Origin: Fasciola hepatica
Lineage: Eukaryota > Platyhelminthes > Trematoda > Plagiorchiida > Fasciolidae
DNA: 64,000 nucleotides
Direction: 5' to 3'
Assembly: GCA_948099385.1 (NCBI GenBank)
Contig: CANUEZ040000047.1
Coordinates: 28,228,501-28,292,500 of the forward strand
A model generated the notes under the pieces. It ran no database searches. It was not told where the DNA came from and saw only the letters and a program-made list of their open reading frames with translations. The position numbers and the translations under genes are program-made. Of this stretch, positions 24,291 to 60,860 are shown one piece after another (position 1 is the stretch's first letter; each line of letters begins with the position of its first letter).

Positions 24291-26640
24291 CATATCTGGC
24301 TACCTCAGTCACGAAGTGGTTAATAGTGGGTTGAACTATCCGTGAGTCGACACTCAAATAAAGTGCTGGTACACCAACAACTAAATCGAAGAAGACGAAT
24401 ATGACGACCTGTATGGTTGTTACGTTAGTAACGCTTGAAACGTGACGAATAACTTACACGTTACGATAGCCCGGAATATTGCTTTGTCCTTGTAAAATTT
24501 ATGCGGGTACAAAAAGGGTGAAAACGCCTAGTCTACCAAAACTGTTATTATTCTCGGTAAAACTTGATTTGCAGACCGAGACCAGTAAATTCACAGTCTT
24601 GGATTTTTTATTCGAATAAGACATCCCTCATCACCAAAACACTGAAACTTATGAAAATATTGTCACGAAGACTGTTACGGACCTCGCAAAACCCAAATAA
24701 TAGGACTTATCTGCATGCAACTTGCATCGCTACACGTCCTGAATTTAGATTTATATTTTCTCGCCCAAAATTTCTATCGCAACTTGACAGGGATTTGTTG
24801 AGTGCGTATTTTGGTTGGCATGTTGGAATTCAATTAAAAAACTTTACAAGGACCTTGACGGATGGACCATCAAAAAATTCCTTTTGAGGGCATCTGAATG
24901 TGTAAATAATCGGTTTGCTTCCTTCATTTTTACCGTAATATTTGCCCACTTACCGTAGCCCTCAAGGCAATTCAATACCATATAACACATTCACCAGGCG
25001 GTAAATGAGCTCACCATCTCAACCTTTACAGTGTCCTTATGTCAGCTTTCCCCGAAAAAATCTTCACCAATACGTGATTTTTCTGCTTGATTCACAAATT
25101 CCCGAAACAGGAAACAGTAAGATTCTAAATAGGTGTGATAGCCATGCAAATTATGAACATTGAACTGAGATATATATATTGAACCTAATAAACTATGATC
25201 ACTTGACTAACGCATTGCGTAATTGATACGTTTGCAACACAGCACTGGGCACTATTTGTATATCTTTTATCACACCGTATAAGACAGCTGTCAACTACGA
25301 CATGCAGCCAATTTATTACGTGATAATTATTAGTTATATTGCTATTTAAAACATGAAACTGTACTTCATTCCTTTACCCAGCGTATCACTTCTTTTAACA
25401 CACACCTAGCGTGAACTATTATTACGTTGTTCATACTCTTGCTACTGTAGTAGAATATATGTAAATGCAGGAAAGTGAGTGTTCTTGAAAATATCTGATT
25501 ACATTTACGCTTGTAACATTTTTGGATGGAAGTAACCGTAGTTTCACGCCGAGATGCGTTGACGATCCTACTGTGCACGCATGAAATGTTCGCTTCCAAA
25601 TAAGTAATCCATCAAGACATCAGTTAAGCAAAACACTATGAATTATAGTAGTCATCATCACCGTGAAATATTTCTCACCGCCCCAGTTTACCGTGGCAAA
25701 TTTATGCGAAATTCATGTTTTCACTCTCATTTGAATGAGGCAGTAGGCCAATGTGATGGGAATAAGGATGTTCGCCGCTTTCTTCAGTGAAAAGTCAAGC
25801 ATGGAATCTCTCTGTTTCCAGAGCTGGTAGGGTTATTTTCTCCTGTTTCAAGGTGTTCCCTTAATCTTACTCTACTGTTTTAGCGTAATTTTTCGTTGTA
25901 ATTCCTGACCAATAAGTGCGGAAACACTTCAGTTAGGCCAAATTCCAGTTTTTACTAGTAGCGAAAACTCACGGCAGACATCGTTGTTTGGATATATATA
26001 CATATATGCCGTGTAGGGTGCCATCGATCATAGGATCAACTAAAGCATTTTTTACCAATTTTGGCTGTCACAAACATGATCCAAGTCCTCCAAATGGATA
26101 AAAATGCCTACCAAGATGCCTACACCGTGAGCATGACTCATGGGGTTTACCCACTTCCTCCCTCTCCTAATCAAATTCGTTGCAAAATACATCAGAAATG
26201 GAAGTCAGCAGGCATTATTTTCTCTCTTCTGAAATTAACTGAGTCACCCTTTTGCCTGGTGATGTAGCAGAAATTATATAAAACGTTTTAAATAGATACA
26301 AAAATATGTTTTTTAAATAAATCTTGTCTCTTGCGTCCCGTTTGTTTAACTAATTGGCAAGATATATGACAGACACATAAATGCCCGTAAAAAGATTCAA
26401 GAATAACATCCACCCACTTTATTAGGATCTTTTGAAATGAAGCCGTGATTTCAGAGCTCGCTCTCCAAACCGTATCATACAAACCAGAATAAACCTGTCC
26501 CAGAATTCTTCGCTGTCGTTACTCGGTCATTTAAGGGTAAACAATGACCTGCGTTCATGTTTTCCTTAGGCGTGTTCAAGTGACTTCCTATTTAGAGAAA
26601 GTCATTTTCCTTATACATCTAGACACATTGATCGCGACGA
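24291..26640. other. No feature recognised
   Basis: AT-rich interval with short ORFs only. A short TA-rich run lies at about 25989-26008. Nothing else stands out. Confidence 0.4.
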
Positions 26641-27480
26641 AGATACTACTTTGAGGAAACTACAAAACTTAGATCTCGTGATGGGTTTTAATGAGCAATT
26701 TACTTTGGTTGGATGTGGTGATCAAAAGTACGGTCCTGTACAGAACGTATGTAGGTGATATGTTCATTGTAGTGAATCAAGTAAAATATATCAGGAAGTT
26801 ACTAAATGAATTCGGCGAGGCACATCTGGACTTAAAGTTCACGAGTGAATTAGAATAGCAAGGGTAAATACCTTTCCTCGATGTTTCTTTAACTCAAAGA
26901 TGGCGCGGATCTATTCAGCGACCCGGAAGGCTTGATCTGGACAGTACCTCCATTTCAAAGCTTCTTACCAACAGAACACAAGGGAGCTCTTGTTTGAACC
27001 CGATTTTTTAGGGCATGACAAATCTGTAAGGATGATACTCTAATAAACGATGAGGCAATTACATATGCTACATGTCATGAAGGGTGTCCTCGCTCATGTA
27101 CAAGAAACCAGGCTTAGTCACCTATCTCTTGGGTGCCAAAAAATATCTTTACCCATCTCTCCCGTACAAAGAAGACCTAATAACACAGCTGATTACCCAA
27201 GGTATCACAAAGGCATTACGTAGAATATGCTTTGTTGATGTACTACGCCTTCACTCATTCACACGGTGCCTCCCCATGGCCCCATTCAAAGATTGCCATT
27301 TGTCCAAATCTGCCTCCCACTGCACTTATGCCTTTTCTTACAGCTGCAGGTGAGCATACATTGGTAGGACCGACCGATCACTGCGAACTTGAATAGCCGA
27401 ACACATTTCAAAATGCATGCGTGAGGCGATGACTCAGCCCAACTCGCAAAAATCGATTGCATTACTTGAACTTCAAGTAA
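26640..27480 (+). mobile_element. Penelope-like element, RT end through GIY-YIG endonuclease, decayed
   Basis: Readable in pieces. An RT segment (about 26716-26855) reads 'LYRTYVGDMFIVVNQ', where the catalytic Y-V-D-D is now Y-V-G-D. A following block (about 26875-26985) fits the Penelope RT tail ('FLDVSLTQRW' and 'KLLPTEHKGAL' in alternating frames). The linker at about 27084-27330 ('YPSLPYKEDLITQLI', 'LPMAPFKD') leads into a GIY-YIG-type endonuclease at about 27320-27475 ('SHCTYAFSYSC', 'YIGRTDRSLRT', 'IAEHISKCMREAM'). Canonical Penelope elements pair an RT with a GIY-YIG nuclease, so both the order and the motifs fit. Stops and frameshifts show it is inactive. Confidence 0.82.
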
Positions 27481-27720
27481 GGATGTGCTCCGTTGAATTC
27501 ATTTAGCAACTCTTCGATATCTTCTGCTTGATTCACCACAACGAACATATCGTCTACATATATTCTATGCAGAACCGTCCTTTTGATCACCACATCCAAC
27601 TGCGCTTCGATTATACCCATGAAAATTTCAACCAAGATAGGACCCAGCGGACTGCCCATTGCGGCTCCATCAATCTGTCTAAAGGCCGTCTTTTGAGGCT
27701 AGAATAGAACGTTCTCTGTG
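27462..27720 (-). mobile_element. Penelope-like RT fragment, inverted relative to its neighbours
   Basis: A 65-codon open stretch on the minus strand carries 'MGSPLGPILVEIFMG' followed by 'IYVDDMFVVVNQAEDIEELL', with the catalytic Y-V-D-D intact. It is clearly the same family as the + strand RT piece at 26.7 kb ('YVGDMFIVVNQ'), but inverted. It ends at about 27470, exactly where the + strand GIY-YIG sequence ends, so the two copies meet tail to tail. Only motifs around the RT core remain. Upstream on the minus strand a few more in-frame codons ('FRQIDGAA') reach about 27690. Confidence 0.83.
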
Positions 27721-27721
27721 A

Positions 27722-27985
27722 GCTAATTCCAAAGTACATACGTGACACGATGACCACTTAGCCTACAAAAATTGACTGTGTCTAGTACGCCGACGTTGTC
27801 CATCGCTCGCTTCTTTGTCGAAAAATGATCTCAAGGTAGCTCCGGCGAAGGCATTCCTGGTGCTGCTACTTCGTCGCGACAAACAGCGACTTACAATACT
27901 AGGAGCATTATCGGTCACTCGCACAAAAACGACCCTGCGGGCCTCAAACCCTTTTATATTTTCCCCTTACCTACAGTGGCCTTTA
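27722..27985 (+). mobile_element. Penelope-like element, C-terminal GIY-YIG tail fragment
   Basis: The stretch at about 27722-27790 resembles the GIY-YIG segment at about 27395-27470 of the same strand (shared pattern K-x-I/M-R-x-x-M-T and then K-I-D-C/K-S-I-A). Downstream, about 27870-27985 reads 'RDKQRLTILGALSVTRTK', which fits the C-terminal part after the nuclease in Penelope-like proteins. It is a second, partial + strand copy lying beyond the inverted RT fragment. Similarity is by eye and moderate. Confidence 0.55.
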
Positions 27986-30870
27986 CCAATCACATGCGAT
28001 CACACACATACGTACATACACAGACACTCACTCCTTCAGGTCCCATACAGCCGCTGTAATTATTCATTTCGATTCACACTGTATTTATTTTTATAAGTAT
28101 ATTTGAAGATTGATGTTGGTTGCTATGCGTACGCGACCGATGAAAGTATACGAAAGGAATTCTTCTCGCACAGTTTGTCTTCTGAATTGTTTATTCAGAA
28201 AATATTATTTTTCTAAAAAACCACTTAGATGCCAACCAATCCGATTTTCCAGTTTATATACTAAATATATTTACCTGCCACTGGAATGTCCTCTCATTGT
28301 AGTTTTTCCGTTGTGCTTTTGCCTTTCTCAGTGGTCAATTTACTAATTACATAAGATCGTCGGGAAAGACTATATAGACGATGGAGCTGATGACTCATAT
28401 TGACCTGTGCTGGTCGTTGCTAATATATGGGCGACATTATGTTATGTCCGGCCTTTCGCTGTACGTAGCAGGTGGACTAGTTTTATAGAAGTTCGCTCTC
28501 CGAGTCCGAGTCACCGTCCAGAAGAGAACCATCGGCTGCACAGTTACGGGTCTAAAAGGTTCGACCAAAGTGGTCAACTTTGTTGTTACTACGCAAGGCC
28601 ACAGGTATCGTGCATATTCTACGCCTTTTGCTGTACTGCGTATTCTGTGTGTATGGCGTACTAATGGCAATGCAAATTTTTTTACTAAATCTCGGCGAAC
28701 TGAAAAATTCAATGTCGACTTTGTTTGACCTTGTGATACAGAACAGTGATGTGTTTTCTTTAAATGCATACTCAAAGCCTACATAATCTCCCTGCATCTT
28801 AGCCGGTGAACCATTGTATGGTTGAAATATTAGCTCGATGCTTACCCAAGTCTGACAATGCAGTACACTGTACGAACCATTTTTCCAACCGTAATCAACA
28901 TTACTTTCTAAGTGTGTAACATTGCGCCATTTATACCTCGTATTATTCGTTGGTAAGTAATTTTCTAAGAAGCAGCAGACCAAAGTATTTTATTATGCGA
29001 GTGCTGGAGAATCGAAATATACACGTTACTGAATAAATTTCACGTACGCCGGAAAGTGGAAAATCGGCCAAATAAAATAATGCAGTGTTTCATTCAAGAC
29101 TTGATATTTATGGACTGCAGACTTTGCCAAGCTACTCACGACTTCACGTGTTGTGAGGGTGCTGGACTGTTAGATATATTAACCAGCCGGACAATCATTC
29201 CGTCTGTCTCGAACTTACGGACTCTTTGTGAGAGACTAGTCATACATTTCGTAGAGTAAAACCATGGAACTGAAAACGAAATACGAAATAAAATTGGAAG
29301 TTAGCTGATGAGAATGACAATAGACGTCTCCGGTACAACGGTCGGCGAAAGTGGAAATCGATTAATTTCGGATGAGTTATGATTCCGCGGAATGATGTGT
29401 CATTTGGCTCCCATGTCCAATGCAGTTCGCAAACAAGGGAACTAAAGTAACAAACAGGGGCACAAATACCATATGCCACCACAACGGTATGAGCACACTT
29501 AATTTTCCAGTCCGAGGAAATTCGCAGCAGTCAGAATTAGTAATCACTGGTGTCCTTGATCCTTCGCTCATTGGTGCGCTGTTTTAGTTTTCTCCCGTTA
29601 TCCGTGGTGGTTACGTTAGTTTTGGCTACTGGAAGTTGTTTCAGTAGTAAAAACTGGAATTCTACTGGTATGGAGAAGATACACAACAATTGAGTAGTCT
29701 GTACTTGTTGGTATCCGAAGTGTTCCATTTGTATTATTGTGAACGTACTGCAGCTCTACTTTTCCGATGTTATCCTCGAAGCCAGTCTGTGACTGCATTG
29801 TGAATTCACCTGCTTTGTCTACTTTATCCACTAGGAATGTGAGAGCCGACCGAAAGGCAAAACAAAATGCACTTCTCACCTTCGAAGTGCATGATACTTC
29901 ACTCCCTACTACACTCCCGCACTCACTTTCGGTAGAAACACGTCAGAGGTTGCCGAGATCTAATGTATACTTGGTATATTGCATCAATACCTGAGGACAG
30001 ACTGGAGACGAGCTCTGTACAGAATAACAAAGGCTCAAATGGAGTTCTAAAACTTACTTTACCACTAGAGACTGGGAACCATACTGCCTTCGTTGAAAAT
30101 TAGAGTGTGGAATCCTGCTCTAAGTAAGGTGCCTTTCAAGTTCTGATGGTTTATTCACTGAGTTTTGAGGAAGTCCAAAACTTCACGCTGTCTCACTGCC
30201 CAGAAAAATAATTCCAAAAACCTGCTTTTGGCCTCCATTAAGAACGGAACTCGATTGTTTATGGCATCCTGCACGTACGGCAACTGACCGAAAACAAAAC
30301 TATTCAGTGCACATGACTGACTCAAGCTACGAAAAACTCTGCATAAGTCGAGTTGCACAGAGCTGTCTGTACCGTCCGGAAGATCCGTGTTGATAGGTGT
30401 TCATTATAGGCTGGACAGTTCAGTTGATGGCTTGGGTGGTAGAGAAACTTTGGTTAGAATCTCGTCAGAGTCAACAACTTTACGGTAGATAAGAAATTTT
30501 ATATTTTCAATCCAGGGGAATCAGTATGTTGAAGCACAAATCCTAAATGAGAAAATAGGAGTGCTTACATTGAATAAATGGCTAAAAAAGCGCTCACACG
30601 CAGCGCCAGTTCAGTAGCACATGTACATTTTTCATTAGAGACGAGCGATGTACCAAAATGAATGAGAAATACGGAGAAATTTTTCCTTTTTATTGGCCAA
30701 GTTTTCAATTTCGGCTAAGAATACACTTAGAAGTTAGCAAACCAGAATTTTATTTCACTGTACGGAACATACATCAAACAATCCATCCGAGTATGACATC
30801 TATGCTCAGGTTTGGGTTCTGCCGACATCGAGCTCTATCAATATCTGTAGCATCCCAACAAATCCTTTTA
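27986..30870. other. No secure feature; one exon-like stretch on the minus strand
   Basis: Short ORFs occur on the minus strand at about 28.4-29.9 kb. One, about 28846-28975, is rich in N-x-T/S sequons and ends at a good donor (CAGACTTGG|GTAAGC). I could not link it to a family or to other exons, so I do not call a gene. Confidence 0.3.
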
Positions 30871-30879
30871 CTTTGTTGG

Positions 30880-31080
30880 CTGGCCACCCTCTGGACTCCA
30901 TTTTTCTCGCACAAACCTCGGGTCATCTGACCAACCCTGTTCTCAGAAGCATCAGACTAGATTTTTTCTCTTGTCAGAGCAAATGAGAGGTGCATAGCCC
31001 TCGCCATACCCAGGGTTTGGAACCGGGCCTTCTCACGTCGAAAGCTTCTTAGCACTGCGCCACCTCGCTTCTGCTTGGGT
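30880..31080 (-). repeat. tRNA-derived SINE, copy 1
   Basis: On the minus strand, near 31075, the sequence begins with an A-box-like GTGGCGCAGTGCTAAG, followed about 30 bases later by a B-box-like GGTTCCAAACC. This is the internal RNA polymerase III promoter of a tRNA-derived SINE. The body downstream (to about 30880) shares long stretches with copies at 31232-31450 and 48235-48490, for example GGTTGGTCAGATGACC and GTTTGTGCGAGAAAAATGGA. A tRNA gene is excluded because acceptor and anticodon stems cannot be formed. Confidence 0.75.
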
Positions 31081-31231
31081 TGATTTGAATCGCCGAGTTG
31101 AGTTTCCTAAGATATCGTCCTCTATGACAAACAGAAATGCTCGACAGCTTCGAAGGGAGATACGGTTTCTGTCCCGTTAACTCGAAGCAAATGCCTCCCA
31201 CCAAAATAAGGTCTTCTCCACGGAATGCGCC

Positions 31232-31450
31232 ATTTGGCTAGGGTGGCACAACGGTAGCATACAGGCTTTCAAGGTGAAATGGCCACGATTCAAACCCTGT
31301 GTGTGATGAGCTTTAAGAAGAACGAAAATTGAGTCTGGTGCTTTAGAGTACAGGGTTGATCAGATGATCTGAGGCTTGCGCGTGAAAGGTGGAACCTGAA
31401 GGACAGTCAGTCAACAAAGTGTCACCTATTCCACACACTACTGTCAAGCA
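31232..31450 (+). repeat. tRNA-derived SINE, copy 2
   Basis: On the + strand an A-box-like GGGTGGCACAACGGTAGC (about 31244) and a B-box-like CGATTCAAACC (about 31287) are followed by the same body as copy 1: GGGTTGATCAGATGATCTGA (about 31354), GCTTGCGCGTGAAAGGTGGA and CAGTCAGTCAACAAAG. It ends near CACACACTACTGTCAAG. It is oriented head to head with copy 1, about 150 bp away. The three copies define a repeat family within this window. Confidence 0.75.
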
Positions 31451-31820
31451 ATTGCGAAGTAAGCAAATATTTTTACGTTCAATCGCAATTTAACTGCACA
31501 ATTTCGAAAGCCGATCCAAGACCTTGACGGTCTTATGCGAGGCAGTCTTCTTTTTATAAAACTGAAGAGTTTTATTATTCCGATTCATTAGGGGATCTAA
31601 CCACTTCAGTTTTATACAGAAATGTTGTCACGCCTAAAAAACCGAACAGTTCCCGTGAACGAGTTCTATACATCCAGAAACCTGACTTGTTCTTCAGCAA
31701 TCTTGGAGGGGCGTATACAGGACCATTCGAAGTACTTCATTTCTGGTTGCCTTAAATTTTTTAATGTCAAAAACTACATGGAGCACTGAATACTCATCGG
31801 TTTACTTTGGCCCGATCACG
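31451..31820. other. Presumed 5' flank or leader of the TBC gene
   Basis: No recognised repeat or gene. It lies directly upstream of the predicted initiator ATG of the TBC gene and may include 5' UTR or promoter sequence, but I see no confident TATA box or transcription start. Confidence 0.3.
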
Positions 31821-57929
<26,109 letters not shown>

Positions 57930-57934
<5 letters not shown>

Positions 57935-58055
57935 GTAGTATCATCGTAAACACGGAGTTTGCTAAGCTATGCATTTTACATCTTTAAACCGTTTTACATA
58001 GTAAATGTAGCCTGAGGGACATGTATCCACTTGATTACCCTAAGAACAACTGATC
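57930..58055 (+). repeat. Degenerate direct repeat B, copy 1
   Basis: TAGTATCATCGTAAACACGG, AGTTTG, then GATTACCCTAAGAACAACTG at about 58033 recur with substitutions at about 58893-59005 (CAGTATCATTTTTAATGCAG, then GATTACCCCAAGAACAACTG). The pair flanks the minus-strand Gypsy integrase fragment about 0.96 kb apart. This copy begins at the predicted stop codon of the TBC gene. Confidence 0.6.
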
Positions 58056-58860
58056 TTTAGTTCCAACGGAATAGTGTGCCATAATGTCGCCTTTAACTGT
58101 TCGACTTGACAGTTTCCTTGAGGGCTGTAGCTAATGATTGTACTGGTTGCGATCATCTTTCCGTGGATGAAAGTTTGAAGTTTTGAAGACATAAACGAGA
58201 AGCTTCTGTCAGAATGGACGAATAAAGACATGTCAAACAATGCGAACGGTTGGCAGAGGCATTCAGTGACAGTGGACGAGGAAACGTCGGAGCACGCAAA
58301 GGGAAAAGGGAAACCGCGAGTGCTCGTCGATGTAAGTGAGTAGACAGCGTTCGTTGGAAACCAATGGCAGTTGTCCTTTAGAATCAGCACTTAAGCTTTC
58401 GAAAGGTTGTGTCATTTTGATAAAGATACTATATGGCGGGTTGAAACAGCGGGGCTTGATTTCTGTACAAGCAGGGCACTGATTCGCCACAGATTTCACA
58501 TCTCACGGGGAATACGGCAAGTTACGTACTCTCACACCCGTGTAACAGAATCAACTGTGGAGTTCGTTGAGACTAGGGCGACAAACTATAGTTGAGCAGT
58601 AAACTCGTGACAGGGTATCAGCCGCAAAGTTTTCTTTCAGGGGATGATAAACATCGTTGTAGTTCAAACATGAAAGTGCGGTTCTCCAGTAGAGTTTTTT
58701 CGTTCTTGGTCTTACTGGAATGTTAGTGGTTGTGTACAAAGGCAACTGATCTTTGATCGGTAATCCCTTTGAAATGATTTCCGAGTAAATACAGAAATCC
58801 CCCAGCAAGAAACACAAGCCGGCGCTGTCAAAGGTGTTTCCTGCCGTGGGGTATTGCATT
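58040..58860 (-). mobile_element. Ty3/Gypsy-type pol fragment (RNase H end to integrase core), decayed
   Basis: Minus strand, from about 58860: the end of RNase H with 'ALSCLNYNDVYHPLKENFAADTLSR' spread over about 58680-58610 (active elements read 'V-Y-R-P-G-K-E-N---A-D-T-L-S-R'). Then comes the integrase zinc-binding end 'VANQCPACTEIKPRC' (about 58495) and the core with 'PFESLSADSKGQLPL' (first catalytic Asp region), 'TYIDEHSRFPFSL', 'FVHSDRSFSFMSSKL' (second Asp, after a frame change) and 'ISYSPQGNCQVEQLKATLW' (about 58130, with the catalytic Glu of Q-V-E). RT, protease and gag are absent. Frame changes show it is dead. It is a different copy and strand from the Gypsy fragment at 0.3-1.5 kb. 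Confidence 0.83.
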
Positions 58861-58884
58861 CACGGGGGAAGGTGGTCAAAAAGA

Positions 58885-59005
58885 AGTCACATTAGCAGTA
58901 TCATTTTTAATGCAGAGTTTGGTGAAAATGTGTCTTTCAGCCGTTCTACAAAGGTAATTTAATCAGAAGGACTTACATCGGCTTGATTACCCCAAGAACA
59001 ACTGA
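58885..59005 (+). repeat. Degenerate direct repeat B, copy 2
   Basis: Second copy of the repeat that also occurs at 57930-58055, in the same orientation, on the other side of the Gypsy fragment. The best-matching part is GATTACCCCAAGAACAACTG at about 58986. Confidence 0.6.
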
Positions 59006-59359
59006 GTGTGATTCGTGAGCGAAACGATTGATGTTACGATGTGTCACCTCAGAGTTCATCAAAGTTTGATACAGAAACGGCTTGCTAGTATCAGGATTAC
59101 TGTTCGCCTTATCTGTGTCTGGGTCACATTGACTGTCGAACGGTACTATCGTCTTTGTTTGAGACGGAAACTCTCTTACCCCCGAGCGCACAAAGCCGTT
59201 AACATTATTGCTGACTGATCAAATTAAAACTTGTTCAACATGATTAGAACCCACCAAACTTATTAGATGGTTGCGCATGGGTGCATTATATGGGGCATAC
59301 GCCGTACCCTCAAAGGTCCACTCCACCAGTAGGAGTAGTCGTAAACCATGTCCTGAGAT

Positions 59360-59415
59360 TTAGGGTAGAGAACCACATTAGGTCCCAACAGACCAGGTGT
59401 GGTAACGATGCAGGA
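59360..59415 (+). repeat. Degenerate repeat A, copy 2
   Basis: Second copy of repeat A (first at 57090-57140). The order along the + strand is A, B, Gypsy pol, B, A. This is not the A-B...A-B order expected if A and B were parts of one LTR. Confidence 0.45.
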
Positions 59416-59419
59416 AACT

Positions 59420-59930
59420 AATATCAGACTCTTAAACAAAAGAGCATGATCAATTTTGTTCGTAAAACGAAATTCTCAAAATCTTTGACCCAAAATGTTC
59501 CTCATCGGAGGGTGATAAGATCCTAAAAAAGTGTTTCTTGTTCGGTTCCGAGGGGCTTATTGCATGGCGGGGGTTTTCTATAGAGAAAAATGTATTGCAG
59601 CTTGAAAGCGTTTCTTACAAAGAGTTCTTTGCAATCAGGAAGATTGCCTTCTCGAGGACTGCTGTAGAATGTGGACCAAGATACCGGGCGCACGTCAGGA
59701 GGTCGAAGTTCGCAATTTACTTCTCAAAAGCTTGTTAGTAGGCAAAGTATTATAAGCACTACTAAGTAAGTAATAAAGTCTGACAGAAAAGAATTCGTGA
59801 AATTTACATAAAAGTGGAGCAGATCAACGGAGTTAGCCGGTATTTAGTGTAGATCAACGGCTCTGGGCTCCACAATAACCCTAAACCAAGAGGGCATTAG
59901 TGGTATATTCCTTCTAAGTATCTGCGAAGT
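59420..59930. other. No feature recognised
   Basis: Short ORFs only between repeat A copy 2 and the small RT remnant. Confidence 0.35.
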
Positions 59931-59934
59931 CAAT

Positions 59935-60140
59935 AAATATGGAATCTGAGAAAGCCTGTGGTCCAGATGGGTTGCCGCAAAGGTGGTACCTGAATTTTCT
60001 CTCGTTTTATCCTGTGTTAACATGTTTATTTAATCAACCTTGTCTGTGAAAATATCCCGGATTATGCTAGTCATGCACATTACGCAAATGCAAGCTGACT
60101 GCCTGGAAGATATTTGAAAAACTCTAAAAACGATCATCCC
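59935..60140 (+). pseudogene. Small reverse-transcriptase remnant
   Basis: One frame reads 'ESEKACGPDGLPQRWYLNF' then 'VLTCLFNQ' (about 59941-60040). This is the G-P-D-G-(I/L)-P start of a non-LTR RT domain followed by the usual 'L-x-x-L-F-N' helix. A 'W-KIFEK'-like block at about 60103-60122 may be the next conserved segment. The rest is not recognisable. It does not resemble the adjacent LINE copy E in wording, so it is probably a separate old insertion. Confidence 0.45.
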
Positions 60141-60597
60141 AAATGCAGTACACATAGTTAAGATGCAACGAAGTGCCCCGGAATAAGCCGTGCAGTATGA
60201 TGCTCCTGACTTCTGTGTTTAAAGACTCTCATTGCACCGAACGTCTTAAGATAGGAACTTATGACTCAGTCGGCCTTTCCGTTGTTACTTAAATGCCCCA
60301 TTGGATGTGACTATACGCCACATTATTTATTTTGATCTGCACTCTATGGGAAATGTAATGCCTTTAGTGTATGTATTCGGAGCTATAGTGATGCATTTAT
60401 TTGTGTAACACGAGAAGGGTTACCAATTATAGTAGTAGCCCCTCATCTACGTGATCCCATTACCAATAAGGAGTAAGTAACACGTAGTTTTGGTCATGAA
60501 TTCTTAACTACTTTGAACGACAGACGTTCACCAGTGTATCATTATATCATTAATTTTCGATACCACGTATTCATACATAAACAACTATTCTAAAAGG
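60141..60597. other. No feature recognised
   Basis: AT-rich, short ORFs; possibly further decayed parts of the preceding RT remnant. Confidence 0.35.
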
Positions 60598-60699
60598 TTG
60601 CTTTTAGAAGAAAATTGTACAACACCGGACCTTTGTTGTTGTATTCCGTGTAAATATTGTGTTTATAATACTTCTGTCCTCTTTGGATTATTACCAAAA

Positions 60700-60860
60700 A
60701 TGAGTTCAGTTACCTTTACTGATCAATGTGCACTTGTGGTATGCAGGCGAAATGTCGGCCCTCTGACCAAACCACCGATGTGTGATTTTTGTGAGTAGTG
60801 GATTCACCTGTAGTGTACGAAAATTAATAAGGACAAGTATGAATGTCTCATTACTTACAA
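60700..60860 (+). pseudogene. ORF1 start of LINE copy E with damaged PHD-like finger
   Basis: From ATG 60700 the frame reads 'SSVTFTDQCALVVCRRN', then 'MCDFCE', a stop codon, 'WIHL', another stop and 'CTKINKDKYECL'. Ignoring the two stops, the C-x2-C-x4-H-x2-C pattern of a PHD finger is evident, as in LINE copies A and C. It supports a shared ORF1 design in the window's CR1-like elements. Confidence 0.55.

Noticed and set aside
31230..31300. Possible tRNA gene (A and B boxes)
   Set aside because: The boxes are present but acceptor, D and anticodon stems cannot be formed, and the flanking body matches two other repeat copies. Called a SINE instead.
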